Source: Chloroflexota bacterium (lineage in GTDB: Bacteria > Chloroflexota > Limnocylindria > Limnocylindrales > CSP1-4). Taken from it: 5,118 nucleotides of DNA. The stretch spans positions 1 to 5,118 of the forward strand of contig JACCQX010000156.1 of the NCBI GenBank assembly GCA_013813905.1, written 5' to 3'. Under the pieces are notes generated by a model. The model made no database searches. It was given only the letters and a program-made list of their open reading frames with translations, and was not told the DNA's origin. The translations under genes were made by a program, and so were the position numbers. This document shows, one piece after another, positions 1-5,118 of the stretch. The first letter of the stretch is position 1, and every line of letters starts with the position of its first letter.

Positions 1-461
1 CGCCGCACGATGGTCCCGGCACTGGACAGGGAAGGCGTCCCGACCGTCTCCTGGACGAGAACCCGCTCGCGCAGGCGCGTGCCGCGTCGCACCAGGAGCA
101 GGAGCAGGAGCGTGGAGCCGGCCATGATCCCGAAGCCCCCGGCCTGGATCAGGCACAGCAGTACGACATGCCCGAAGGCGCTCCAGTGCGTGCCGGTGTC
201 GACCACCACGAGGCCGGTCACGCAGACGGCGGAAGTGGCCGTGAAGAGGGCGTCGATGAACGGCACCACCGTCCCATCGCGGCTGGAGATGGGCAGCATC
301 AACAGCGCCGTGCCCAAGGCGATGAGGCCGAGGAAGCCGTAGATAAGCAATAGCGGCGCCGGCGTGGGCGTGCCACGCCGACGCCGCGGCGCGACCTGGA
401 ACTCCCGTGGCTGGACCCGGGAGATCCGGACGCGGACATCCCCCGGCCGCCGGCCGGACAT
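1..461 (-). CDS. Potassium uptake channel subunit, KtrB/TrkH family (N-terminal part, cut by window edge)
   Basis: This is the membrane, ion-conducting subunit of a Ktr/Trk-type K+ uptake system, which normally works with a cytosolic nucleotide-binding KtrA/TrkA partner that is not in this window. The minus strand is open for 153 codons from an ATG at 461 to the window edge. An Arg-rich cytoplasmic N-terminus (residues 1-35) is followed by a first helix (about 37-57). Next comes the pore loop ALFTATSAVCVTGLVVVDT (71-89), whose SAVCVTGL segment is the first selectivity-filter repeat, and then a second helix (about 95-124) with the family-typical IQAGGFGIM. Only the first of four M1-P-M2 repeats is visible. 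The start is uncertain. GTG at 467 is in frame two codons upstream and has AGGG 9 bases before it, whereas the GAGG next to the ATG is too close to serve it. The gene lies 58 bases after the four-helix membrane protein gene and is probably co-transcribed with it. Confidence 0.9.
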   Translation of the reverse strand, partial: MSGRRPGDVRVRISRVQPREFQVAPRRRRGTPTPAPLLLIYGFLGLIALGTALLMLPISSRDGTVVPFIDALFTATSAVCVTGLVVVDTGTHWSAFGHVVLLCLIQAGGFGIMAGSTLLLLLLVRRGTRLRERVLVQETVGTPSLSSAGTIVR

Positions 462-519
462 CCTCACAACGCGCCGCCCTGGTGTAGCGCCGATGGACCC
501 CTCAGGGTCGCCTTGCCGC

Positions 520-1014
520 TCAGAACGGCTTGAACATCATGAGCCAGAGCAGGACCGCCAACCCGCTGACGCCGACGGCCGAGATCACCAGGGGACGGGA
601 AGAGCGCAGCACCACCGCCAGCTTGCCCGGTGCCAGGACCGGCGCCGCGACGGCATCCTTCTTGCGGTTGCCGGTGGCTACCCCCAGACCCTGGCGTACT
701 TGATCGAGGTATCCGCGACCGAGCGGTGTCATCAGGCCGCCCACCACGAGGAAGAGGGCCAGGGACGCCCAGAACCAACCGGTGCCCAGCCATGAGCCGA
801 TGACGCCGGCAGCGATGCCCGTGATGAGCACACCCAGCAGTCCCAGCCCGGCGATGTTCAGCGACCAACGCGAGAGGTCCAGCAGCGCGCCCAGGCGGAC
901 CGGGTCTGTCTCCGCGCGAAGGCGCAGCAGGACCGCGGCAGAGGCGCCGTGACCGAGCGTGAAGATGAGTACCGAAAGGACATGCAGGAAGACAAGCCAG
1001 GGGTAATGCTCCAC
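520..1014 (-). CDS. Four-helix integral membrane protein, DUF2269/CopD-like in appearance
   Basis: This 164-residue protein has four predicted membrane helices, at about 6-29, 50-72, 79-99 and 142-161. Short charged loops connect them, and a polar stretch at 104-131 probably faces the cytoplasm. The first helix contains His11 and His22 (LHVLSV...LGHG), and the pattern 'LHVLSV-hydrophobic-GHG-SAAV-LR-R' followed by 'LLDLSRWSLN' recalls small uncharacterised membrane proteins annotated as DUF2269 or CopD-like. I assign that by general resemblance only; no biochemical role can be read from the sequence. The two histidines could coordinate a metal or haem, but this is speculative. Translation starts at GTG 1014, supported by GGAGG six bases upstream. 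A longer ORF in another frame over the same DNA lacks membrane character and is a shadow. The potassium channel gene follows in the same direction after about 58 bases, so the two are probably one transcript. Confidence 0.8.
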   Translation of the reverse strand: MEHYPWLVFLHVLSVLIFTLGHGASAAVLLRLRAETDPVRLGALLDLSRWSLNIAGLGLLGVLITGIAAGVIGSWLGTGWFWASLALFLVVGGLMTPLGRGYLDQVRQGLGVATGNRKKDAVAAPVLAPGKLAVVLRSSRPLVISAVGVSGLAVLLWLMMFKPF

Positions 1015-1018
1015 GGTG

Positions 1019-1025
1019 CCCCTCC
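1019..1025 (-). promoter_or_regulatory. Ribosome binding site of the four-helix membrane protein gene
   Basis: GGAGGGG on the minus strand ends four bases before the GTG at 1014, and its GGAGG core lies six bases away. This fixes the start at the GTG and argues against the longer overlapping reading frame. Confidence 0.75.
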
Positions 1026-1048
1026 GAGATCATTCGAGCGCCCCCGCG

Positions 1049-1061
1049 TTCGAGCGTCGAA
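1049..1061. repeat. Short dyad TTCGA-N3-TCGAA, possible operator
   Basis: A perfect five-base inverted repeat with a three-base centre lies about 35 bases upstream of the GTG start of the four-helix membrane protein gene. The half-site TTCGAGCG recurs in direct orientation at 1033-1040, 16 bases away. The spacing, close to one and a half helical turns, and the position between start codon and possible promoter suggest a regulator site. Arms this short can arise by chance in GC-rich DNA. Confidence 0.3.
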
Positions 1062-1126
1062 CGGGTGACGCCGCAGCGATGGTACTCGTCGCTGGTGGAC
1101 CGCGCGGGGGCCTCGGACATGCCTGA

Positions 1127-1188
1127 CGCCCGGCCACGAGGGCCGGGCGCCAGGAAGAGGGAAGGGGATCGTTCGGGAGAGAACGGTC
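1127..1188 (-). terminator. Tandem hairpins after protease stop, possible terminator
   Basis: Just after the protease stop codon on the minus strand is a small hairpin: GTTC/GAAC-based arms with a six-base loop at 1170-1185, extendable to 1167-1188 with one mismatch. A much stronger one follows at 1127-1149, a perfect nine-base-pair GC stem (CGCCCGGCC with its complement) and a five-base loop. Neither is followed by a T run on the minus strand, so this is not a classical intrinsic terminator. It could end transcription in a U-tract-independent way or protect the 3' end of the mRNA. Confidence 0.45.
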
Positions 1189-1194
1189 CCTCGG

Positions 1195-2751
1195 TTACGG
1201 TCGCTGGATCTTCAGTGTGTAACTCCCGGAGCCGCTGTACGAGACGACCCGCCAGACGTAGTAGCCGGCCGTGCCGTTGTAGGACACGTCCTCCGTGGAG
1301 GTGCTACCGATGCCCTGAGCCACGTTCACCCAGGAGGAGCCGTTCCACTTCTGAAGGTAGAGGTCGAAGTCAGCGCTCGTGGGACCCGTGAGGCAGCCGC
1401 GATGCGTGCCGGAGCGACTGGTGTAGAAGTAGTTCCCGTTGGGCTGGTAGTCATAGTCGCCCGACCCGCTGAGCGAGCCGCTGTAGGTCTCGGGCAGCGA
1501 GCAGCCGGACGGCGGAGGCGTCGTACCACCGCCGCTCAGCAACGAGTACAGCAGGCGGTTGGGCGAGCCGGACCCGATGGAGCTGAGGACGCCGGTCGTG
1601 GACGTGTCGACGATGGCGTTGCGCACGGTGCCCGGGGATGCCCCCGTGTTGCCTTGGAGGTAGAGGGCCGCCACGCCGGCCACGTGGGGCGCGGCCATGG
1701 ACGTGCCGCTGATGGTGTTGGTCGCCGTATCGCTCGTGTACCAGGCGGAGGTGATGCTGGAGCCCGGGGCGAAGATGTCCAGGCAGCTCCCGTAGTTGGA
1801 GAAGGACGAGCGAGCGTCAGACGACGTCGTCGAGCCTACCGTGATGGCATTGGCCACGCGGGCGGGCGAGTAGTTGCAGGCGCTCGCGTTGTCATTGCCG
1901 GCCGCCACCGAGTAGCTGACACCCGCGTTGATGGAATTGTTGACGGCGGTGTCCAGCGCGCTCGACGCGCCGCCGCCCAGGCTCATGTTGGCTACAGCCG
2001 GCTTGACATGGTTGCTCGTGACCCAGTCGACCCCGGCGATGACGCCCGCGTTGGTGCCCGACCCGTTGCAGGCCAGCACTCGGACGGCATAGAGGCGCAC
2101 CGACTTGGCCACGCCGTAGGTGGAGCTGCCGATGGTCCCCGCCACATGGGTCCCGTGACCGTTGCAGTCGTCCGAGCCACGACCGTCGGAGATGGCGCTG
2201 TAGCCATGGAGGGCGCGGCCGCCGAACTGGCTGTGCGAGCGCCGGATGCCCGTGTCGATGACGTACGCGTTGACGCCCGCGCCGGTCGGCGTGTACGTGT
2301 AGCTGTTGCTCAGCGGCAGATTCCGCTGGTCGATCCGGTCAAGACCCCAGGTGGCCGGGGACTGCGTCTCGGACACCGAGACGGTCCGGTCAGCCTCGAT
2401 GAAGGCGACGTCCGGATCGCGGCGCAGGGCGGCCACAGCGGGCGCACTGAGCGTGGCAGCGAAGCCTGCGAGGGATGAGGAGTAACGATGATGGATGTGC
2501 GCACCCATCTGCCGCGAGCCACGCGCCGCCGAGCGCACCTCTGTCCGGGCCGCTCCCTTGTGGAACACGACGATGTAGCGGTCCGCGATGACATCCGGCG
2601 CCGCCAGTCCCAGGAGCGGTGCGGCGACCGCGCCTCCCCCGCCAGAGAGCTCCGGTCGCCTATCCCCGGCCAGCGCCGGTGAAGCGACCAACATGGATAT
2701 GCAGAGCGCGACCAGGAACCCACTGGTCCGCCGGAGGTAAGGACTGCGCAT
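1195..2751 (-). CDS. Secreted aqualysin-like subtilisin-family serine protease (S8A) with C-terminal PPC-like domain
   Basis: This 518-residue preproenzyme is a secreted endopeptidase of the proteinase K/aqualysin branch of family S8. Residues 1-28 are a Sec signal peptide with Arg7-Arg8, a hydrophobic core and SPALA before the likely cut at Ala28. Residues about 57-126 form an I9 propeptide (DRYIVVF ... [10 protein letters not shown]), a folding chaperone and inhibitor removed on maturation. The mature enzyme probably begins near 129 ([20 protein letters not shown]). The catalytic triad is Asp166 (VIDTG), His199 (NGHGTHVAG) and Ser351 ([11 protein letters not shown]), with oxyanion Asn286 (AAGNDN). 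Cys196, Cys228, Cys292 and Cys323 sit where aqualysin I has its two disulfides. A Gly/Thr/Pro linker (about 407-416) leads to a beta-rich C-terminal domain (417-518) with the FDLYLQKW and YVWRV motifs of PPC domains, plus Cys417 and Cys453. ATG 2751 is chosen because it begins the signal peptide and has a GGGGAG site upstream. An ATG at 2949 would add 66 residues without domain character, across the promoter. Confidence 0.96.
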   Translation of the reverse strand: MRSPYLRRTSGFLVALCISMLVASPALAGDRRPELSGGGGAVAAPLLGLAAPDVIADRYIVVFHKGAARTEVRSAARGSRQMGAHIHHRYSSSLAGFAATLSAPAVAALRRDPDVAFIEADRTVSVSETQSPATWGLDRIDQRNLPLSNSYTYTPTGAGVNAYVIDTGIRRSHSQFGGRALHGYSAISDGRGSDDCNGHGTHVAGTIGSSTYGVAKSVRLYAVRVLACNGSGTNAGVIAGVDWVTSNHVKPAVANMSLGGGASSALDTAVNNSINAGVSYSVAAGNDNASACNYSPARVANAITVGSTTSSDARSSFSNYGSCLDIFAPGSSITSAWYTSDTATNTISGTSMAAPHVAGVAALYLQGNTGASPGTVRNAIVDTSTTGVLSSIGSGSPNRLLYSLLSGGGTTPPPSGCSLPETYSGSLSGSGDYDYQPNGNYFYTSRSGTHRGCLTGPTSADFDLYLQKWNGSSWVNVAQGIGSTSTEDVSYNGTAGYYVWRVVSYSGSGSYTLKIQRP

Positions 2752-2760
2752 CGGCGCGTT

Positions 2761-2768
2761 CTCCCCTT
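2761..2768 (-). promoter_or_regulatory. Ribosome binding site deciding the protease start
   Basis: AAGGGGAG on the minus strand lies nine bases before ATG 2751, which is directly followed by a signal peptide. It supports this start over the farther in-frame ATG at 2949. Confidence 0.65.
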
Positions 2769-2814
2769 GAGCCGGTGCGCGGGGCCAGGGCGGGCCCGGC
2801 GTCGTGCGGCTCCC

Positions 2815-2827
2815 GGAGTGATACTCC
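2815..2827. repeat. Dyad GGAGT-N3-ACTCC over the protease -10
   Basis: A perfect five-base inverted repeat with a three-base centre (GAT) encloses the predicted -10 box. A protein bound here would block RNA polymerase; alternatively it would be the first hairpin of a longer transcript. The binding protein is unknown. Confidence 0.35.
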
Positions 2828-2847
2828 TTCCCGGGGGTTTCTGTCAA
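2818..2847 (-). promoter_or_regulatory. Sigma-70-like promoter of the protease gene
   Basis: On the minus strand a perfect -35 box TTGACA (2842-2847) is followed after 18 bases by TATCAC (2818-2823), a four-of-six match to the -10 consensus. Transcription would start near 2811, giving a leader of about 60 bases before ATG 2751. The boxes sit in one of the few AT-rich patches of the window, and both overlap inverted repeats, so the promoter is probably regulated. Confidence 0.6.
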
Positions 2848-2859
2848 CCATATATTGAC
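2843..2859. repeat. Dyad GTCAA-N7-TTGAC over the protease -35, possible operator
   Basis: GTCAA and TTGAC flank the AT-rich centre CCATATA, forming a 17-base dyad. One arm lies inside the TTGACA -35 box of the protease promoter, and the other forms a plus-strand TTGACC (2855-2860). It can be read as an operator of helix-turn-helix regulator size or as back-to-back -35 boxes of divergent promoters. No good -10 stands at the right distance on the plus strand, which favours the operator reading. Confidence 0.4.
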
Positions 2860-2928
2860 CAACTCCGAGGGCGGGCTGATCCGGATGCCGGCAGCGGCTT
2901 GATCGCGGGAAAGCGGTCCCGGCGCGGG

Positions 2929-2937
2929 TGCTAGCAT
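2929..2937 (+). promoter_or_regulatory. Possible extended -10 for the plus-strand genes
   Basis: TGCTAGCAT fits an extended -10 element (TG, one base, then TAGCAT, a four-of-six match). It would start transcription near 2944, about 42 bases before ATG 2986. There is no convincing -35, so the call rests on the extended motif and position alone. Confidence 0.3.
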
Positions 2938-2985
2938 CGGCCCGCTCATCGCCAGAGAGCGACAGGCGACCCTACGGAGGATCGG

Positions 2986-3690
2986 ATGCTCGACGCCTGG
3001 CTGGTCGGTGACCCGGTGCGCCGTTCGCGACTGGCCTGGCTGCTGACCCTGTACGCCGTCGTCGGGCTGATCATCCTCGCGCTGGTGGGAGCGGGGATGA
3101 CCCTCACCACGGTGAGGGCGCGCGAGACCCTGGCTCAGCTCGAGCTTCAGCGCGAGAGCGTCGTCCGGCTGCTGGACGCCACGGCTCGCTCACTCGAGAG
3201 CGCCGACGGTTCGGCCGATCGGCTCACCACCACGCTCGGCGAGACCTCCGATTCGATCGCCCGCGGGGCGGGCCTGGCCCGAGCGGTGGCCACGGCCGCC
3301 CAGGGAGTGGTCGCCGCGAGCGGCCTGGAGATCCTGGGCCAGCGGCCGCTGAGCATGCTGGGAGATACATTCGGATCGGCGGCTGAGGAGGCCACGGCGC
3401 TGGCCGACTCCCTGGACGCTACCGGCGCGTCCCTCACCGACACGGTGGCCGGCGTGGAGGACCTTTCGGAGGATCTCTCCTCGATCGGCGAGGAGCTCGG
3501 CGAGATCCGCGAGACCGTGGCGGAGGTGGACCTGGGGTCGGGGCGCGTGCTCGATGTGGCGCTGGCCGTCGGGCTGCTCCTGCTGCTGTGGCTGGCCGTG
3601 CCCGCCCTGTCGGCACTGTGGCTGGCGCGCCGTCTCAGGCACACGGCGATCCGCTATGCCGCGGCTGAGGGCGACGCTCCGCGCAGATAG
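2986..3690 (+). CDS. Two-helix membrane protein with coiled-coil-like external domain, unknown function
   Basis: I do not recognise this 234-residue protein as a named family. A short basic N-terminus (RRSR at 12-15) leads into a membrane helix at about 16-38. A hydrophilic helical region spans about 44-185, and a second membrane helix at about 188-213 is followed by a basic cytoplasmic tail (ARRLRH). By the positive-inside rule both ends are cytoplasmic and the middle faces outward. The middle has two Ala/Ser/Thr/Asp/Glu/Leu stretches with heptad-like leucine or valine spacing (about 47-100 and 134-181). A break with Gly and Pro (112-130) suggests a helical hairpin like those in sensor proteins and methyl-accepting receptors, but no HAMP or signalling domain follows. 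There are no cysteines. ATG 2986 has GGAGG five bases upstream. It is the first of three plus-strand genes for envelope proteins. Confidence 0.85.
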   Translation: MLDAWLVGDPVRRSRLAWLLTLYAVVGLIILALVGAGMTLTTVRARETLAQLELQRESVVRLLDATARSLESADGSADRLTTTLGETSDSIARGAGLARAVATAAQGVVAASGLEILGQRPLSMLGDTFGSAAEEATALADSLDATGASLTDTVAGVEDLSEDLSSIGEELGEIRETVAEVDLGSGRVLDVALAVGLLLLLWLAVPALSALWLARRLRHTAIRYAAAEGDAPRR

Positions 3691-3767
3691 GGCGGGAACC
3701 AACGCGCGGCGACGGCGTCTGACGAGGCACGCCGACCCGTCCGGGCCGACCGCCTTGGAGATCCACC
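3691..3767 (+). other. Short intergenic gap in plus-strand gene cluster
   Basis: The gap is 77 bases and has no clear promoter. A weak stem, CGGCGT (3713-3718) with ACGCCG (3729-3734) around a ten-base loop, lacks a T run. GGAG seven bases before ATG 3768 is the ribosome binding site of the next gene. Read-through from the upstream gene is the simplest reading. Confidence 0.4.
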
Positions 3768-4823
3768 ATGCGACGGATGCGACGCTTCCTGGCCGTGGTC
3801 GCGGCCACCCTCATCGGACTCATCCTCTCGGCCTCCCCTGCCCTGGCCTGTGGCGGGCTGATCGGCCCCAACGGCGCGGTCAACCTGCTGCGCACGACGA
3901 CCTTCGCGGGCTATCACGCCGGCGTGGAGCACTACGTGACTTCCTTCGAGTTCGCCGGGGGCGGTGGCGCTTTCGGCTCCATCACGCCGCTGCCGGGCAT
4001 CCCCAGCAGCGTCGAGCGAGGCGGTGACTGGACGCTTCAGCGACTCATACGTGAGACGAACCCCCAGCCGGAGGAAGACCTCTTCTTCGCACGTGCTGCC
4101 GCGCCAGCGGCCGGCGCGGACGTGGAGATCCTCCTCGAGACGACCATCGATGCCCTCGACATCACGGTGTTGAAGGGTGGCGGCGACGGGGTCGGCGCCT
4201 GGGCGGCGGCACAGGGTTTTCGCCTGCCACCCGATGCGCCCGAGGTCCTCGACTTCTACGCCAGCCGCAGCCCCATCTTCCTGGCCGCGGCCTTCGATGC
4301 CGACGCCGCAGCGGACCGCGGGCAAGCCATCGGCGACGGGACGCCGGTCCACGTCACCATCCCTACGCCCGATCCGTGGGTACCGCTGCGTATCCTGGGC
4401 CTGGGCAAGAGCGGCGTCGAACGCGTCGAGGCGGACGTCTACCTGCTCACCGACCGCCAGCCGGCGATGCTGCCCCAGCCGGTCGGGGACGGCCTGTTCC
4501 TCGACCACAGCGCCGCAGCGACCAGCTCGCTCCTGGATGACCTGCGCTCCGATGCCGGCATGGAATGGATACCGCGGTCCGCCTGGCTGTCCAAGGTGCG
4601 CATCGATGCGGCGGCGGCCGAGCTGCGTTACGACCTGGCCATCGATGCCAGCGGCCAGGGCACGCCGTCGCGGCTGGCGGCTGGCCTTGACCTGGCGGGC
4701 ATCCCCGAGTCGGTCACCGACGATCCATCCTTCCGAGCCCTGCTGCTGGTGGCCTTGATCCTCATCGCGGCGGGCGTGGGCCTCCTGGCCATGCCGGTCT
4801 CGGCCTCACGGGCGCGCGGCTGA
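3768..4823 (+). CDS. Exported DUF2330-like protein with C-terminal membrane anchor
   Basis: This is a 351-residue protein of unknown biochemical role. Residues 1-27 are a signal peptide (basic MRRMRR, hydrophobic core, SPALA), and the mature chain would begin with Cys28-Gly-Gly. That start, then NLLRTTTF (40-46), and in the body a 'DITVLK ... WAAAQGFRLP ... VLDFYASRSPIFLAAAFDA' pattern followed by 'PWVPLRI', resemble the DUF2330 family of exported proteins. I assign the family from memory of that pattern. A hydrophobic helix at about 324-342 followed by a short Arg-containing tail anchors the C-terminus. Cys28 is the only cysteine; the ALAC context departs from a canonical lipobox at position -3, so either ordinary signal peptidase cleavage or lipidation is possible. 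ATG 3768 has GGAG seven bases upstream; ATG 3777 is an alternative that keeps the signal peptide. The next gene starts 21 bases after the stop. Confidence 0.82.
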   Translation: MRRMRRFLAVVAATLIGLILSASPALACGGLIGPNGAVNLLRTTTFAGYHAGVEHYVTSFEFAGGGGAFGSITPLPGIPSSVERGGDWTLQRLIRETNPQPEEDLFFARAAAPAAGADVEILLETTIDALDITVLKGGGDGVGAWAAAQGFRLPPDAPEVLDFYASRSPIFLAAAFDADAAADRGQAIGDGTPVHVTIPTPDPWVPLRILGLGKSGVERVEADVYLLTDRQPAMLPQPVGDGLFLDHSAAATSSLLDDLRSDAGMEWIPRSAWLSKVRIDAAAAELRYDLAIDASGQGTPSRLAAGLDLAGIPESVTDDPSFRALLLVALILIAAGVGLLAMPVSASRARG

Positions 4824-4840
4824 CCGGTGGGAGGTCGCCG

Positions 4841-4860
4841 GCCGGTGAGAGCTCGCCGGC
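4841..4860 (+). promoter_or_regulatory. Hairpin burying the start codon of the cupredoxin-like gene
   Basis: GCCGGTGA (4841-4848) pairs with TCGCCGGC (4853-4860) around a GAGC loop: eight base pairs, one of them G-U. The GTG start codon (4845-4847) lies inside the stem, while the GGGAGG ribosome binding site (4829-4834) stays free. Ribosomes terminating at 4823 could help open it, coupling translation to the upstream gene. Confidence 0.4.
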
Positions 4861-5118
4861 AGTCGTGGGGCGTCGCGGTCCTCGGCGCAGCGATGCTGAT
4901 GGGCGGGTGCGCGGGTGCATCCGCCTCGACCACGGTAGAGATCGTGGCGCGCTACTCGAGCTTCGAGCCGTCCAGCGTCACGGTGGCCGCGGGTCGTCCC
5001 ATCCACTTCGTGCTGCGCAATGAGGACCCCATCGACCATGAATGGATCGTGGGAGACGAAGCGGTCCACGCCGCGCATCGGAACGGCACGGAGCCGGCCC
5101 ACGGCGAGCGGCCCACGG
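4845..5118 (+). CDS. Cupredoxin-like lipoprotein (N-terminal part, cut by window edge)
   Basis: From GTG 4845 the frame is open for 91 codons to the window edge. Residues 1-21 are a basic, hydrophobic signal (RARRQ, then VAVLGAAMLMGG) ending in a lipobox-like MGGC, with Cys22 as the likely lipid-modified residue. After a short Ala/Ser spacer comes VEIVARYSSFEPSSVTVAAGRPIHFVLRNEDPIDHEW (31-67). This is the typical opening of a cupredoxin beta-barrel: 'F-P-S-V-T-V-AG-I-F-V-RN-D-D-HE'. His65 sits where the first copper-binding histidine is found; the Cys-His-Met ligands would lie beyond the window. A later His-containing stretch (His75, His78, His86) may be a loop insertion. The probable role is a lipid-anchored extracytoplasmic copper protein or a metal-free relative. 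GGGAGG at 4829-4834, ten bases upstream, supports the start; ATG 4893 would remove most of the signal peptide. The gap after the DUF2330-like gene is 21 bases, so the two are probably co-transcribed. Confidence 0.8.
   Translation, partial: MRARRQSWGVAVLGAAMLMGGCAGASASTTVEIVARYSSFEPSSVTVAAGRPIHFVLRNEDPIDHEWIVGDEAVHAAHRNGTEPAHGERPT

Larger units (their letters stand above)
1015..1194. other. Intergenic region between protease and four-helix membrane protein genes
   Basis: This 180-base gap between two minus-strand genes holds, in transcription order, a hairpin pair after the protease stop (1127-1188), a weak -10-like TACCAT (1079-1084) without a recognisable -35, the short dyad TTCGAgcgTCGAA (1049-1061), and the ribosome binding site of the downstream gene. 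It may therefore contain both an end signal for the protease transcript and a weak promoter for the next gene. No coding region is supported. Confidence 0.5.
2752..2985. other. Divergent intergenic regulatory region
   Basis: The 234 bases separate the protease gene (leftward) from the two-helix membrane protein gene (rightward). They hold the protease promoter and its two dyads (2815-2859), a weak plus-strand extended -10, and the ribosome binding sites of both genes. The frame upstream of the protease ATG stays open but encodes no recognisable domain. Confidence 0.6.

Noticed and set aside
10..342. Plus-strand 110-codon frame at the left edge
   Set aside because: The opposite strand encodes an unmistakable KtrB/TrkH first pore repeat over the same bases.
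496..509. Hairpin GACCC-CTCA-GGGTC between the four-helix protein and potassium channel genes
   Set aside because: A five-pair stem without a T run in a 58-base gap is too weak to call a terminator; such stems are common at this GC content.
464..1120. Minus-strand 218-codon frame overlapping the four-helix membrane protein gene
   Set aside because: The product is Arg/Gly/Pro-rich and lacks helices or motifs. The overlapping 164-residue frame has clean membrane helices and a well-placed GGAGG.
1402..2478. Long plus-strand open frame of 358 codons inside the protease gene
   Set aside because: It is fully antisense to a clear S8 protease. The product is Arg/Gly/Ala/Val-rich without domain character, as expected of a mirror frame in GC-rich DNA.
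2855..2883. Plus-strand promoter from TTGACC at 2855
   Set aside because: At 17 or 18 bases downstream the sequence is GATCCG or ATCCGG, which does not resemble a -10 box.
2752..2949. N-terminal extension of the protease to an ATG at 2949
   Set aside because: It would place 66 non-descript residues before a complete signal peptide and would cover the predicted promoter and ribosome binding site.
3654..4508. Minus-strand 284-codon frame over the DUF2330-like gene
   Set aside because: It is antisense to a gene with signal peptide, family-like pattern, membrane anchor and ribosome binding site. Its composition is typical of a shadow frame.
4806..5102. Minus-strand 98-codon frame at the right edge
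   Set aside because: The plus strand carries a signal peptide, lipobox-like cysteine and cupredoxin pattern here, and the minus-strand product shows no recognisable features.

Overview
The window is uniformly GC-rich with strongly GC-ending codons and dense shadow ORFs on both strands. The gene mix is a KtrB/TrkH-type potassium channel subunit, a secreted aqualysin-like subtilase with a C-terminal PPC-like domain, a DUF2330-like protein and a cupredoxin-like lipoprotein. This fits a high-GC free-living bacterium such as Chloroflexota (Limnocylindria-like lineages) or Actinomycetota. The assignment is an inference from composition and gene content; no rRNA or marker gene is present to settle it.

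Layout. Three genes lie on the minus strand. From right to left these are a secreted S8 protease (1195-2751), a four-helix membrane protein (520-1014), and the 5' part of a ktrB/trkH-type gene (start near 461, running off the left edge). Three genes lie on the plus strand: a two-helix membrane protein with a coiled-coil-like external domain (2986-3690), a DUF2330-like exported protein (3768-4820 plus stop), and the 5' part of a cupredoxin-like lipoprotein gene (4845 to the right edge). The two truncated genes are clear by translation, although neither is a closed ORF inside the window.

The two sets diverge from a 234-bp intergenic region (2752-2985). It carries the best promoter in the window, a TTGACA box and a TATCAC box driving the protease. 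Two small dyads overlap these elements, one on the -35 and one centred on the -10, which suggests a regulated promoter. A GC-rich hairpin pair follows the protease stop, and the four-helix protein gene then has its own strong ribosome binding site.

Functionally this is an envelope and secretion neighbourhood. Every predicted product is membrane-embedded, exported or lipid-anchored. The potassium channel and its membrane partner form a short co-directional pair. The plus-strand genes form a plausible operon, with gaps of 77 and 21 bases, for an uncharacterised envelope module. I see no mobile element, CRISPR array, RNA gene, or defence or biosynthetic system. The most unusual items are the double-dyad protease promoter, the start-codon hairpin of the cupredoxin gene, and the unexplained coiled-coil / DUF2330 / cupredoxin cluster.
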